Shown: positions 42,429-52,053 of the stretch, piece by piece
Position numbering within the stretch: position 1 is the stretch's first letter
How the letters are laid out: each line of letters starts with the position of its first letter
Assembly (NCBI RefSeq): GCF_021191695.1
Contig: NZ_JAIWPT010000007.1
Coordinates: forward strand, 124,001-188,000
Reading direction: 5' to 3'
Origin: Proluteimonas luteida
Lineage (GTDB): Bacteria; Pseudomonadota; Gammaproteobacteria; Xanthomonadales; Xanthomonadaceae
Length of the DNA: 64,000 nucleotides
Notes under the pieces: generated by a model
The model's input: the letters and a program-made list of their open reading frames with translations, nothing else
Databases searched by the model: none
Told to the model about the DNA's origin: nothing
Made by a program: the position numbers and the translations under genes

Positions 42429-43877
42429 TCAGGCAGCGGCGCCGGCCACGGAATGGGCCGGCCAGCGGTCGGCCCAGGGCGCCGCCGCTTCGAGTTCGTA
42501 GGAGAGTGCGAGCAGGGTGTCCTCCTGGCCGCGGTCGGCCGCGAACATGCTGCCGATCGGCAGGCCGTCGCGGCTGTGCGACAGCGGCAGCGAGATCGCC
42601 GGCGTGCCGGCCATGTTCTGCAGCGGCGTGTAGTCGATCCAGGCGAACATCGTCCGCAGCAGGGTGTCGGCCGGCACGTCCGGGGCGAAGGTGCCCAGCG
42701 GCGGCGGCGGCGCGCTGACGACCGGGGTCAGGACGAGGTCGTGATCGGCGAAGAACGCCGACAATTGTCGCGGCAATTGCGCGATCTGCCGGTAGGCCGC
42801 CTCCAGCGCATGCGTGGGCAGGCGGCGCGCGCGCTCGGCCAGGCCCAGCGTCCACGGTTCCACCGCGTCCTCGATCCGGCGCCCGCCGACCAGCGCCGTG
42901 GCGGCATCGACCGCGTCGGCGGCCAGGTGCGACCACAGGTCCTCGAATGCGCCCAGGAAGGCGTCGCCGTCGAGCGGCCAGGCGGCGCGTTCCACGCGAT
43001 GGCCGAGGCTTGCGCACAGGTCCGCGGTGCGCGCGATGGCATCGCCGACGTCGGGGTGCGGGGCCGCGCCGCGCAGGCCGTGCCCGATCACCGCGATCCG
43101 CAGGCGCCGGCTGGACGGGCCTTTCACCATCGCGCGTCCGGCCTGCAGGTGGGTCGCGGCGAACGCCCAGGCGGCGTCGCGCACGCTGCGCGCATGCAGG
43201 CCGTCGGCGACCAGCAGGTCCTCGACCAGGTGCCGGCCGCGCACGCGCACGGTGCTGTCGCGACCGGGCTTCAGGCCGACCACGCCGCAGCATGAGGACG
43301 GCAGCCGGATCGAGCCGCCGCCGTCGCTGCCGTGCGCGAAGGGCACCAGGCCGGCGGCGACCGCGGCCGCGGCACCGCCGCTGGAGCCGCCCGGCGAATG
43401 CGCCAGCGACCACGGGTTGCGGGTCACCGGCCCCTGCAGCGGTTCGGTCGAGGCGAGCAGTCCGAACTCGGGCATCGACGACTTGCCCACCGCGACCAGG
43501 CCCTCGGCGATGAGCCGCTGGACATACGGATAGCCGGTTTCCACCAGGACGCCGCTGCGGCTGCGCGAGCACGCGCGCGTCGGCATGCCCGGATGGTCCA
43601 GCGAATCCTTCGCCAGCCAGGGCACGCCGGCCATCGGACCGCGGGCCGCGGCGCCGCCGCTTGCGGCATCCAGGGCCGCGGCCTCGTGGCGGGCCAGCGC
43701 GAAGGCGCGGTGGCTCAATGCCTGCAGCGTCGGGTCCAGCGCCTCGATCCGCAGGATCGCCGCCTCGACCAGGCCGCCGGCATCGATGTCCCCGGACCGC
43801 ACCAGGGCGGCCTGGTCGTGCGCGTCCAGGCGGCCGATGGCGAAGGCATCGGGGCGCGTGAGGAGGTTGCGGGACAT
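42429..43877 (-). CDS. Amidase-signature family hydrolase
   Basis: A 482-residue cytoplasmic amidase. The Ser-cisSer-Lys triad is K90 (WLAKDSL), cis-S165 (GGSSGG) and S189 (GSDGGGSIR). The long signature region 150-195 is intact. The ATG at 43877 gives the family length. There is no export signal, and GatA is unlikely without neighbouring gatB/gatC. It lies between an APC permease (46 bp upstream) and the PaiB-esterase fusion (30 bp downstream) on the same strand, so the three probably form one operon for uptake and hydrolysis of an amide. Confidence 0.88.
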   Translation of the reverse strand: MSRNLLTRPDAFAIGRLDAHDQAALVRSGDIDAGGLVEAAILRIEALDPTLQALSHRAFALARHEAAALDAASGGAAARGPMAGVPWLAKDSLDHPGMPTRACSRSRSGVLVETGYPYVQRLIAEGLVAVGKSSMPEFGLLASTEPLQGPVTRNPWSLAHSPGGSSGGAAAAVAAGLVPFAHGSDGGGSIRLPSSCCGVVGLKPGRDSTVRVRGRHLVEDLLVADGLHARSVRDAAWAFAATHLQAGRAMVKGPSSRRLRIAVIGHGLRGAAPHPDVGDAIARTADLCASLGHRVERAAWPLDGDAFLGAFEDLWSHLAADAVDAATALVGGRRIEDAVEPWTLGLAERARRLPTHALEAAYRQIAQLPRQLSAFFADHDLVLTPVVSAPPPPLGTFAPDVPADTLLRTMFAWIDYTPLQNMAGTPAISLPLSHSRDGLPIGSMFAADRGQEDTLLALSYELEAAAPWADRWPAHSVAGAAA

Positions 43878-43923
43878 GCGGCGGGTTCCGTCGGGTTTCG
43901 GCAGCGGGGAAGGGGAGGACGCG

Positions 43924-45396
43924 TCAGGCGCTGCGGCGCCGTGCGCGGTCGCGGCCGTAGAAGCGGTAGAGCGCGGCGCCGATCGCGGCATAGACGGCCA
44001 GCAGCACGACCGGCAGCAGGTCGCCGTTGCGGGCCTGCTGCAGGATGTCCAGCGCCACCGGCAGGGTCATCGCGAAACTCATCACGATCGCGCAGACCGG
44101 CACCACGCCGAGCCACACGCCGCCGATGCGCACGCCGCCCAGCGGTACGCGGAAACGGCCCGGCCGTTCCGGCTGGGTGCTGCGTATCCGGATCAGGCTG
44201 ATCGCCACCATCGCGAACATGAAGGCCACTCCGAACGAGATCAGGTCCGCCATCACCGAGATCGGCAGCAGCGCGGCGTTGATCGCGGCGAGTCCGGCCA
44301 GCAGCAGGTTGGCGATCCACAGGCTGTTGCGGGTGGGATGCAGCCGGCTGAACGCGTCGGGCAGCAGGCCGTCGCGGGACATCGCGTAGCAGACCCGCGA
44401 ATGCCCGAAGGCGTTGGCCAGCAGCACCGAGGCCAGGCCGGCCAGCGCGCCGATCTTGATCACCACCGCGAACTGCGGCCAGCCGATGCGGTCCACCGCC
44501 AGCGCGATCGGGTCGGGCACGTCGAGTTCGCGGAACGGGACGAGCCCGGTCAGCACCACCGCCGCCAGCACGTACAGGGTGGCGCAGATCGCCAGCGAGC
44601 CGAGGATGCCGATCGGCACGTCGCGCTGCGGATTGCGGGTCTCGGCCGCCGCCGTGGACACCGTCTCGAAGCCGAGGAAGGCGAAGAACAGCAGCGCGGC
44701 GGCCCGCGCCACGCCTTCCCAGCCGTAGGTGAACCCGCCCTCGTTGGGCGGCACGAACGGCGACCAGTTGCCGGGATCGACCGCCGTCGCGCCGACGACG
44801 ATGAAGCCGGCCAGCACCAGCACCTTCACGACGACGAGGACCATGTTGGCCAGCGACGAGCGCGAGGTGCCCAGCGCGACGATCGCGCCCGCGGCCAGCA
44901 CCGCGCCCGCGGCGACCAGGTTGGCATGGCCGCTGACGACCAGCGATTTGCCGCCGTCCACCGGCAGCAGCTGGATCGCGGGCGTCGAGATCGCCTCCGG
45001 CAGGATGAGGCCGAGGTCTGCCAGCAGGCTGCCGAGGTAGCCGGAAAAGCCGACCGCCAGCAGCGAGGCGGCCACGCTGAATTCCAGGAACAGCAGCCAG
45101 CCCAGTGCCCAGGCCGGCCCGATCCCCAGCGTGTGCCTGCAGTAGCTGTAGGCCGAACCCGATTCGGGCACGCTGGAGGCCAGTTCGGCATAGCACAGGC
45201 CGACCAGCAGGCAGGCCAGTCCGGCGATCAGGAACGACAGCGTCACCGCCGGCCCCGCGTACAGCGACGCGGCGGTCCCGACCAGGACGTATACGCCGGC
45301 ACCGAGGATCTGGGCCACGCCCAGGACCAGCAGCGAACCCCAGCCGAGGCGGAGCTGCAGTCCCGGCGCCCCGACCGCGCGCGCAGGCACCGTCAC
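43924..45396 (-). CDS. APC superfamily amino acid permease (CAT-like)
   Basis: A 490-residue transporter with about 12 helices. The helix-1 signature GWGSLLVLGVAQILGAGVYVLVGTAAS contains the unwound GAG motif that binds amino-acid backbone; helix 6 contains FFAFLGFETVSTAAAETRNPQRDVPIGI, typical of the cationic amino acid transporter (CAT) branch. The substrate is not certain; an amino acid or amine is likely. It is the first gene of the probable permease-amidase-esterase operon. Confidence 0.88.
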   Translation of the reverse strand: MTVPARAVGAPGLQLRLGWGSLLVLGVAQILGAGVYVLVGTAASLYAGPAVTLSFLIAGLACLLVGLCYAELASSVPESGSAYSYCRHTLGIGPAWALGWLLFLEFSVAASLLAVGFSGYLGSLLADLGLILPEAISTPAIQLLPVDGGKSLVVSGHANLVAAGAVLAAGAIVALGTSRSSLANMVLVVVKVLVLAGFIVVGATAVDPGNWSPFVPPNEGGFTYGWEGVARAAALLFFAFLGFETVSTAAAETRNPQRDVPIGILGSLAICATLYVLAAVVLTGLVPFRELDVPDPIALAVDRIGWPQFAVVIKIGALAGLASVLLANAFGHSRVCYAMSRDGLLPDAFSRLHPTRNSLWIANLLLAGLAAINAALLPISVMADLISFGVAFMFAMVAISLIRIRSTQPERPGRFRVPLGGVRIGGVWLGVVPVCAIVMSFAMTLPVALDILQQARNGDLLPVVLLAVYAAIGAALYRFYGRDRARRRSA

Positions 45397-45615
45397 CGTG
45401 CCGGCTCCGCGGGAGCCGCGGATGGCGGGGCTGGGGCAGGTGCACCGCTGCGGGAAGCGGAGAAGCGTGGTCGATCGATCATGGCGGTTTCATGCTGTCC
45501 GCGGCGATGCTTCGCTGCTTCGCCATCCCGCCCCCGGACTTTGCCGAACCGGCCATCCGCCGCTGCGCGTCTTCGGGCGCAGTGCCCGACGGATCGGTAC
45601 CGCGACCGTTGAGGC

Positions 45616-46533
45616 TCAGCGGATCTCGAACGCGAACCGCAGCACGTCGGTCACCGAGCGCGCCGGCACGCTGACATGGATTTCCTCCGGATAGCGGCGC
45701 AGGCGCACGCGCAGGCCATGGCCGGACAGCCGGTCCAGCCGCTCGACCAGCGCACGCGCCGGTTCCGGATCGTCGTCGGTGTCGCGGTCGCCGACGATCA
45801 CCATCAGCCGGCTGGTCCTGCCGGCGACCTGCCCGCTGGCCAGCCGTGCGGTGAACGCGCGCTCGTCCTCGAGGATGCCCTGCGCGTTCCATTCCATCGA
45901 GGGGCTGGCGGCCACGATCGAATGGAAGGCGCCGGGCCGCTCGTAGAGCGCGTACAGCGCGAACAGGCCGCCCAGCGAGTGGCCGAACAGCGAATGACGG
46001 TCGGGATCGACGCGATGGCGGCGGCCAATCTCCTCGCGCAACTTGCCGGTCAGGAAGTCGAGGAACTGCCGGCGCGCGCCGCTCTCGTACTGCGCCAGCG
46101 CGCGCCACTGCCGCGGCGGCGGGTCGAGCAGCGGTGCGGTGAAGTCCTTGAGCCGACGCACGTCCCAGGCCTCGTCGGTGGGATAGCCGACGCCGACGAC
46201 GATCGACTTGCCGACCGGCAGGTACTCCTGCACCCACCGCGCCTGCGCGAAGGACGCGAAGTAGGCATTGCCGTCGAGCACGTACAGCACCGGATACCCG
46301 TCCTCGGGCGCCTCGGCCTCCTTGCCCGCCGGGTAGGACACGAAGATCCGGTACACCTCGCCGCTGTCGGCGGCGAGGTCCCAGACCTGGGTGGCGGGCA
46401 TCGTGTAGCTCGGTGCGGCCGGCGGCGCCTGTTGCGCCCAGGCCTGCACGGCCCACAGGCAGGCGGCCGCACCGATCGCGACGCGACGGAACGCGGTCCC
46501 GGCCCTCTCGCGAATCCCGCTCGTTCCCGCCAT
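45616..46533 (-). CDS. Exported esterase, Fes/IroE (PF00756)-like
   Basis: A 305-residue alpha/beta-hydrolase with a signal peptide (cut near VQAWAQ). The nucleophile is S186 in FGHSLGGLFALYAL. Asp in VGDRDTD (about 251) and His in EEIHVSV (about 289) complete the triad. YPVLYVLDGNAYF is typical of the ferric-enterobactin-esterase/IroE group, which hydrolyses siderophore trilactones in the periplasm. GGGAG lies 7 nt before the chosen ATG. A siderophore substrate is inference, helped by a siderophore-type receptor at 49660-51804; generic esterases share the fold. Confidence 0.8.
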   Translation of the reverse strand: MAGTSGIRERAGTAFRRVAIGAAACLWAVQAWAQQAPPAAPSYTMPATQVWDLAADSGEVYRIFVSYPAGKEAEAPEDGYPVLYVLDGNAYFASFAQARWVQEYLPVGKSIVVGVGYPTDEAWDVRRLKDFTAPLLDPPPRQWRALAQYESGARRQFLDFLTGKLREEIGRRHRVDPDRHSLFGHSLGGLFALYALYERPGAFHSIVAASPSMEWNAQGILEDERAFTARLASGQVAGRTSRLMVIVGDRDTDDDPEPARALVERLDRLSGHGLRVRLRRYPEEIHVSVPARSVTDVLRFAFEIR

Positions 46534-46581
46534 GTCGCGCTCCCGTCTCGTCATCGTGCCGTTGGCCCTTCTGCCGTTGGC

Positions 46582-46720
46582 CCTTCTCCCGCAAGCGGGA
46601 GAAGGTGGCGCGCAGCGCCGGATGAGGGGGCTGTTCGCGCCCGCGGCGCGCCCCCATCCGCCTTCGGCACCTTCCCCCGCTTGCGGGGGAAGGGAAATAC
46701 AACATGCCCCCCGCTTGCGG
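46582..46720. repeat. Composite REP element (inverted REP pair), copy 1
   Basis: Palindrome CCTTCTCCCGC-AA-GCGGGAGAAGG (46582-46605) is followed by a ~64-bp conserved spacer (ATGAGGG...CATCCGCCTTCGGCA) and a second palindrome CCTTCCCCCGC-TT-GCGGGGGAAGG (46670-46693), then a partial third (CCCCGC-TT-GCGGGG, about 46707-46720). The remaining bases of the 371-bp gap (46534-46904) show nothing further apart from the start region of the next gene. A second copy in the same orientation is at 51870-52030. Confidence 0.85.
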
Positions 46721-46904
46721 GGAAGGGACATGCCTCGACATGTCGATACAATCCCAGGGCAAGCCATTGAGGCAGCAAGCCCGCTCGATGGCAAGACGCC
46801 CGGGGCGGTCCGGGGCGTTTCGGATAAGCCGCGGGACCGATCGGCATGTCCATCGCGGCGGGGCGCGGCTAGGCTCGGGGCTCATCCCCGCAACAGGCCA
46901 GGCC

Positions 46905-48077
46905 TTGACCACCACGCCTCCCGCCTTCCCCGCCAGCGCCCGCGAGTGGCTCGCGCGGCTGATCGCGTTCGACACGACGTCGCGCAACTCCAACCTTGCG
47001 CTGGTCGATGCGATCGCGGCGTGGCTCGACGCGATGGGCGTGCGCTCGACGCGGATCGCCGGCGCGGCGGGTCGCAAGGCGAACCTGCTGTTCTCCATCG
47101 GTCCGGAGGTTGCGGGCGGCGTGGTCCTGTCCGGGCATACCGATGTGGTCCCGGTCGACGGGCAGGACTGGAGCAGCGATCCCTGGACGCTGTGCGAGCG
47201 CGACGGCCGGCTGCACGGCCGCGGCACGGCCGACATGAAGGGCTTCCTCGCCGCCGGCCTGTCGCGGGTACCGGCGATGCTCGCCGCCGGCCTGAAGCGG
47301 CCCGTGCATTTCGCATTGTCCTACGACGAGGAGGTCGGCCTGCTCGGTGCGCCGTCGCTGATCGAGGCATTGCTCGCCGGCGTGCCGCGTCCCGGCCTGG
47401 TCGTGGTCGGCGAGCCCACCGGCATGCGCATCGTCGACCGGCACAAGGGCATCATGGGCCTGCGCACCACCGTGCTCGGCCACGAGGCGCATTCCAGCCA
47501 GACCCACCTGGGCGTCAGCGCGAACATGGTCGCGACGCGGCTGATGGCGCGGATCGTCGAGATCGCCGACCGCCTGGCCGCGGCCCCGCAGGACGCCAGC
47601 GGGTTCGAGCCGTCGCACACCACGACGACCATCGGCCTGATCAACGGCGGCACCGCGCCGAACATCCTGGCGCGCGAATGCAGCTTCGTCTGGGACATCC
47701 GCTCGGCCTCGCCGACCGAGGCACGGGCGGTGTACGACGAGGTGGAGGCCTGCGCGCGCGAACTGGACGCCGCGATCCGCGCGCGCTTCGCCGACTGCGG
47801 CATCGCCACCGAGATCCTGTCCGACGTGCCGCCGCTGACCGGCGTCGGCAACGCGCCCGCGCTGGAACTGGTATCGCGGCTGACCGACACGCCCGAGCGC
47901 GAGGTCGCCTCCTATGTCGCCGAGGCGGGATTGTTCGAGCGCGCCGGATTGCCGACGGTGATCTGCGGGCCTGGCCGGATCGCCCAGGCCCACCAGCCGG
48001 ACGAGTACATCGAGACCAGCCAGCTCGCGGCCGGCGAAGCGTTCATGGACCGCCTGGTCGAAGCGCTGTGCAGGTGA
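46905..48077 (+). CDS. argE: M20 deacylase, ArgE-like (acetylornithine deacetylase family)
   Basis: A 390-residue dizinc M20 amidohydrolase. Metal ligands and catalytic residues appear in H78/D80 (SGHTDVVPVDGQDW), D110 (GRGTADMKGF), E142-E143 (SYDEEVG), E in GEPTGM, and H in AQAHQPDEY. Length and motifs fit ArgE, which frees ornithine from N-acetylornithine in the cytoplasm. No ATG fits; the TTG at 46905 gives the family N-terminus (REWLARLIAFDTTS). It overlaps an MFS transporter by 4 nt and has no arg genes nearby, so a catabolic N-acyl-amino-acid deacylase is a real alternative. Confidence 0.75.
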   Translation: MTTTPPAFPASAREWLARLIAFDTTSRNSNLALVDAIAAWLDAMGVRSTRIAGAAGRKANLLFSIGPEVAGGVVLSGHTDVVPVDGQDWSSDPWTLCERDGRLHGRGTADMKGFLAAGLSRVPAMLAAGLKRPVHFALSYDEEVGLLGAPSLIEALLAGVPRPGLVVVGEPTGMRIVDRHKGIMGLRTTVLGHEAHSSQTHLGVSANMVATRLMARIVEIADRLAAAPQDASGFEPSHTTTTIGLINGGTAPNILARECSFVWDIRSASPTEARAVYDEVEACARELDAAIRARFADCGIATEILSDVPPLTGVGNAPALELVSRLTDTPEREVASYVAEAGLFERAGLPTVICGPGRIAQAHQPDEYIETSQLAAGEAFMDRLVEALCR

Positions 48078-49387
48078 CCGACGACCGCACCAGCGTCCCG
48101 GGCCGGATCGTCGGCGGCCGCAACTGGGTGCTCGGCGTCCTGACATCGATCTACCTGGTCAACTTCATCGACCGCCAGATCCTGGCGATCCTGCTGCCGC
48201 AGGTGAAGGCGGAATTCGACCTGTCGGACACCGCGTTGGGCTTGCTGGTGGGGCCGACCTTCGCGTTCTTCTACGCCACGATGGGCGTGCCGCTGGCGCT
48301 GCTCGCCGACCGGGTCAACCGCCGCCGGCTGATCGCGGCCTCGCTGGCGTTGTTCTCGGCGATGACCATCGCCTGCGGCCTCGTCGTGCAGTTCTGGCAG
48401 CTGGCCGTGGCGCGGATCCTGACCGGCGTCGGCGAGGCCGGCACCGGGCCTGCGTCGCAGACGATGATCACCGACCTCTACCCGCCGGAACGGCGCGCCC
48501 GCGCGCAGGCGGTCTATGCCACCGGCGCGAACCTCGGCGTGCTGGTCGCGTTCGCCGCGGGCGGCGCGATCGCCGAGGCCTGGGGCTGGCGCACCGCGTT
48601 CATCGCCGCCGGTGCCCCGGGGCTGGTGCTGACGGTGGTGTTGCTGGCGACCGTGCGCGACCCGCAGCGTGGCGCGAGCGACCCCGCGGCCGTGCACGAG
48701 GACGCGCCGGGCTTCGCCACGGTGATGCGGCAGCTCTGGCACAGCCGCGCGTTCCGCTATACCGCGCTGGGCGCCTGCTCGACCTGCTTCACCGCCTACG
48801 CCCTGGGCAGTTTCTTCCCGCTGTTCCTCAGCCGCAGCCATGGCCTGTCGACCAGCGAGATCGGCATCGCCATGGCCCTGATCATGGGCGTCTGCGGCGG
48901 CCTGGCGACCTACATGGCCGGCCATCTCGCCGACCGCTTCGGGCGCCAGGACCGGCGCTGGTACGCCTGGGTCCCTGCGCTCGCGGCCCTCGCCCCTCTG
49001 CCGCTGGCGCCGATCTGCTTCCTTGCGCAGGACACCGGCGTCGCACTGGCGGCGGCGATCGTCCCGCTGTCGCTGACCGCCGCGTTCATCGGCCCGACGA
49101 TCGCCGTCGTCCAGCGGCTGGTGCCGTTGCGCAGCCGCGCGACCGCGGTCGCGACCCTGATCCTGATCGACAACGTCGTCGGCTTGGGGCTCGGACCGCA
49201 GTTCGTGGGCCTCGCCAGCGACCTGTGGAAGCCGGCGTTGGGCGAGGATTCGCTGCGCTACGCCATGCTCGCAGCGATGGCCGGCTCCGCCGTGTCGGTA
49301 TTCGGTTTCGTCATGGCGGCACGGCACCTGCGCGCCGACATCGACGCTCGCGAGACCGCGGCACCGGCGCCGGCATCGAATGGATAA
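48074..49387 (+). CDS. MFS transporter, Spinster-like
   Basis: A 437-residue major facilitator with 12 predicted helices. The start region VLTSIYLVNFIDRQILAILLPQVKAEFDLSD and LLADRVNRRRLI (the helix 2-3 loop motif) are typical of Spinster-like MFS proteins. The GTG at 48074 overlaps the deacylase stop as GTGA; a GTG two codons earlier is the alternative. Co-translation suggests it moves the deacylase's substrate or product. Substrate unknown. Confidence 0.83.
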   Translation: MTDDRTSVPGRIVGGRNWVLGVLTSIYLVNFIDRQILAILLPQVKAEFDLSDTALGLLVGPTFAFFYATMGVPLALLADRVNRRRLIAASLALFSAMTIACGLVVQFWQLAVARILTGVGEAGTGPASQTMITDLYPPERRARAQAVYATGANLGVLVAFAAGGAIAEAWGWRTAFIAAGAPGLVLTVVLLATVRDPQRGASDPAAVHEDAPGFATVMRQLWHSRAFRYTALGACSTCFTAYALGSFFPLFLSRSHGLSTSEIGIAMALIMGVCGGLATYMAGHLADRFGRQDRRWYAWVPALAALAPLPLAPICFLAQDTGVALAAAIVPLSLTAAFIGPTIAVVQRLVPLRSRATAVATLILIDNVVGLGLGPQFVGLASDLWKPALGEDSLRYAMLAAMAGSAVSVFGFVMAARHLRADIDARETAAPAPASNG

Positions 49388-49659
49388 GGGAAGGCGCCGA
49401 TCCGCCAAGCAGGACGCGGCGCGCTGCACCAAGGTCGTCAAACGCCGGGCGTGAGCGTCATCGCCGCCCGGCGACACGAGCCTCCGGGGAGGGAGGCCCG
49501 ATCGGAATGCCCGAAGCCTGCGGACCTGCAGGCCGTCGCTGGCCTTCGGCATGCGCCGGGCCCAGCGGACATCCCGGAACGGGAATCATCGCCGTGTGAG
49601 GTTTCAGTTTGATGTCTCTTCTCCGCCACGTCCGCCCGCTAGTCCGCCCAGGAGTTCCC

Positions 49660-51804
49660 ATGACCACCTCGTCCCAACGCGCTGTCGGCCTGCCTTCCCT
49701 TTCCCTGCTGGCGGTAGGCCTGCTGACCGCCGTACACGCGCATGCGCAGACCGCCGGAACGGACACGCCGGACGCGCAGGCCACGGAACTGGACCGGATC
49801 CTGGTCGTCGGCCAGCGCGCCAGCCGCGTCAGCAACGGCGCGACCAACCTCGACCTGGACATCAAGGAGACCCCGCAGTCGATCAGCGTCATCACCAAGG
49901 AGCAGATGGACCAGTTCGGCGCCGACAGCCTCGACGACGCCCTGCGCCTGGCCACCGGCATCCAGGTCGAGCAGACCTCGACCAACCAGACCCAGTACCT
50001 GGCGCGCGGATTCGAGATCAAGAACACCCAGATCGACGGCGTCGGCCTGCCCAACGGCTGGGGCGTGGTCACCAATGCGATGGATTCCTTCGGCTTCGAG
50101 AAGCTGGAGGTGATCCGCGGCGCCAACGGCCTGCTGACCGGCGTGGGCAATTCGTCCGGCACGATCAACTACGTGCGCAAGCGTCCGACCAACGACGCAC
50201 AGGGGCAGGTCGGCCTGACCCTCGGCTCCCATGGCCGCCGCCGCGTCGAGGCGGACTACTCGACGCCGTTCACCGAGGACGGCACCTGGGCGGGCCGCGT
50301 GGTGGCCGTGCGCGAGGAGAGCGATTCCTACCTGCGCGACTTCGAAAGCGATCGCAGCTACCTCTACGGCGTGGTCGACGGCCAGGTCGGCGAGAACGGC
50401 ACGCTGGCGCTCGGGTATTCCTGGCAGAAGGCCGATACCAGCGGCAACATGTGGGGCGCGTTGAGCTTCATCGACACCGGCGGCAACCAGCTCGAATGGG
50501 ACCGCAGCGCCTCGACCACGCAGGACTGGACCTACTGGAATTCGACCACCCATGCCGGGTTCGTCGACTACACGCACCGGCTCGGCGACAGCTGGCAGGT
50601 GAAGGCCTCGTACAACTACCGCGTCTACGACCACGACGCCAAGCTGTTCATGGCGTATTCCTTCGGGCTGGATCCGGCGACCGGCGAAGGCCTGTACGGC
50701 TGGGCCTACAAGAGCCCCTACGAGACCAGGGCGCACCTCGGCGACATCACCGTCCACGGTCGCTTCGAGCTGTTCGGACAGGAACAGGAGGCGATGTTCG
50801 GCGTGAGCTCGGCAAGGAGCGAGGGCACCGACTGGTACAACCCGACCGACACCAGCGGCCCGCAGTTCGGTGCACTCCCCGGGTTTCCCTACGCGGGCGA
50901 CGCGATCCCGGAGCCTGTCTGGGGCGACCGCGCCGTCTACACCACGCTGAACCAGCGCCTGACCCGCGTGTTCGGCGCGACCCGCCTGGCGTTCACCGAC
51001 CGCTTCAAGACCATCCTCGGCTTCAACTGGGCGCAGTTCCAGCGCGACAGCACCGACAACGCCGGCGGGACCTCCGACATCACCGACCGCAACCTGGCGC
51101 CGTATGCCGGCGTGACCTTCGACTTCACCGATCGCATCACCGGCTACGCCAACTACTCGTACATCTACCAGCCGCAGGACGAGGTCGACTACGACCGGCG
51201 CTACTTCGACCCCAGCAAGGGCACCAACTACGAGATCGGCGTCAAGGCCGAGTGGCTGGACCAGCGGCTGCTGACCACCCTGGCCTGGTTCAGCGCCAGA
51301 CAGGACGGGCTGGCCACCTACGTGGGCACGCGGTTCATGGACGGCTATGCCTACGGTTACTCCAGGCCCGTCGACATCGATTCCCGGGGCTTCGAATTCG
51401 AGGCGACCGGAAGGCTCGGCGAGCACACCAACCTGCTGTTCGGCTACACCCAGCTGTCGATGGATGGCGAAGACGGCAGCGACACCTACAGTTGGGTGCC
51501 GCGCCGGACCGCGAACCTGCTGCTCAGTACGCGCCTGTCGGGCCACCCGGCGCTGTCCTTCGGTTTCGGCGGCCGCTGGCAGGGCCGCATCTCCAACGTG
51601 GAGAGCTACATTCCCGACGTACCGGTGCGGCAGGGCGGCTACACGCTGTTCAACGCCTTTGCGGCCTGGGACATCCGTCCGGACGTCACCCTGCGCGCGA
51701 ACGTCAACAACATCACCGACAAGAAGTACATCCAGAGCCTGTACTCGGTCAGCTACTACGGCGCGCCGCGCGAGTACGCGCTCAGCCTGGACTGGCGCTT
51801 CTGA
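49660..51804 (+). CDS. TonB-dependent siderophore receptor
   Basis: A 714-residue outer-membrane receptor of the siderophore branch (FhuE/FoxA/FpvA-like). Signal peptide 1-30 (...AVHAHAQ), a TonB-box-like ELDRILVVGQ, plug with KETPQSISVITKEQMDQFG and YLARGFEIKNTQIDGVGLP, RGANGLLTGVGNSSGTINYVRKRP, and a 22-strand barrel ending NITDKKYIQSLYSVSYYGAPREYALSLDWRF. Start chosen because AGGAG lies 6 nt before ATG 49660. No Fur-like or Zur-like box was found upstream. Ligand: probably a hydroxamate-type ferric siderophore, by resemblance to FhuE-like C-termini; low certainty. It precedes a repeat element and is flanked by hydrolase and AraC genes. Confidence 0.9.
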   Translation: MTTSSQRAVGLPSLSLLAVGLLTAVHAHAQTAGTDTPDAQATELDRILVVGQRASRVSNGATNLDLDIKETPQSISVITKEQMDQFGADSLDDALRLATGIQVEQTSTNQTQYLARGFEIKNTQIDGVGLPNGWGVVTNAMDSFGFEKLEVIRGANGLLTGVGNSSGTINYVRKRPTNDAQGQVGLTLGSHGRRRVEADYSTPFTEDGTWAGRVVAVREESDSYLRDFESDRSYLYGVVDGQVGENGTLALGYSWQKADTSGNMWGALSFIDTGGNQLEWDRSASTTQDWTYWNSTTHAGFVDYTHRLGDSWQVKASYNYRVYDHDAKLFMAYSFGLDPATGEGLYGWAYKSPYETRAHLGDITVHGRFELFGQEQEAMFGVSSARSEGTDWYNPTDTSGPQFGALPGFPYAGDAIPEPVWGDRAVYTTLNQRLTRVFGATRLAFTDRFKTILGFNWAQFQRDSTDNAGGTSDITDRNLAPYAGVTFDFTDRITGYANYSYIYQPQDEVDYDRRYFDPSKGTNYEIGVKAEWLDQRLLTTLAWFSARQDGLATYVGTRFMDGYAYGYSRPVDIDSRGFEFEATGRLGEHTNLLFGYTQLSMDGEDGSDTYSWVPRRTANLLLSTRLSGHPALSFGFGGRWQGRISNVESYIPDVPVRQGGYTLFNAFAAWDIRPDVTLRANVNNITDKKYIQSLYSVSYYGAPREYALSLDWRF

Positions 51805-51869
51805 GCACTCCCTTCGCCGGACACGGCGGGCCCCGGCCTGATCGACATCCTCGCTGCGATCGCGGGTGT

Positions 51870-52030
51870 CCCTTCTCCCGCAAGCGGCGCATTTCCATTC
51901 CTTCTCCCGCAAGCGGGAGAAGGTGGCGCGCAGCGCCGGATGAGGGCGCTGTTCGCGCCTGCGGCGCCCCCCATCCGCCTTCGGCACCTTCCACCCGTAA
52001 AGGGCGCAATGCCCCGCAAGCGGGGGAAGC
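51870..52030. repeat. Composite REP element, copy 2
   Basis: It starts with a broken palindrome (51870-51888), then the perfect CCTTCTCCCGC-AA-GCGGGAGAAGG (51900-51923), the same spacer as copy 1 in the same orientation (GATGAGGGCGCTGTTCGCGCC to CATCCGCCTTCGGCACCTTCC), and a degraded second palindrome ending CCCCGC-AA-GCGGGG (52012-52025). It lies between the convergent receptor and PAF-acetylhydrolase-like genes and may help terminate both. Confidence 0.83.
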
Positions 52031-52053
52031 GAGAAAAGCAGCCGACACGCCGC

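Noticed and set aside
39561-43295. Plus-strand frame of over 1200 codons opposite proC, the esterase fusion and the amidase
   Set aside because: Opposite three well-defined genes; its product is a repetitive Arg/Ala/Gly/Val-rich sequence.
49388-49659. Fur box upstream of the siderophore-type receptor
   Set aside because: No stretch resembling GATAATGATAATCATTATC or its half sites was found; the region is GC-rich throughout.
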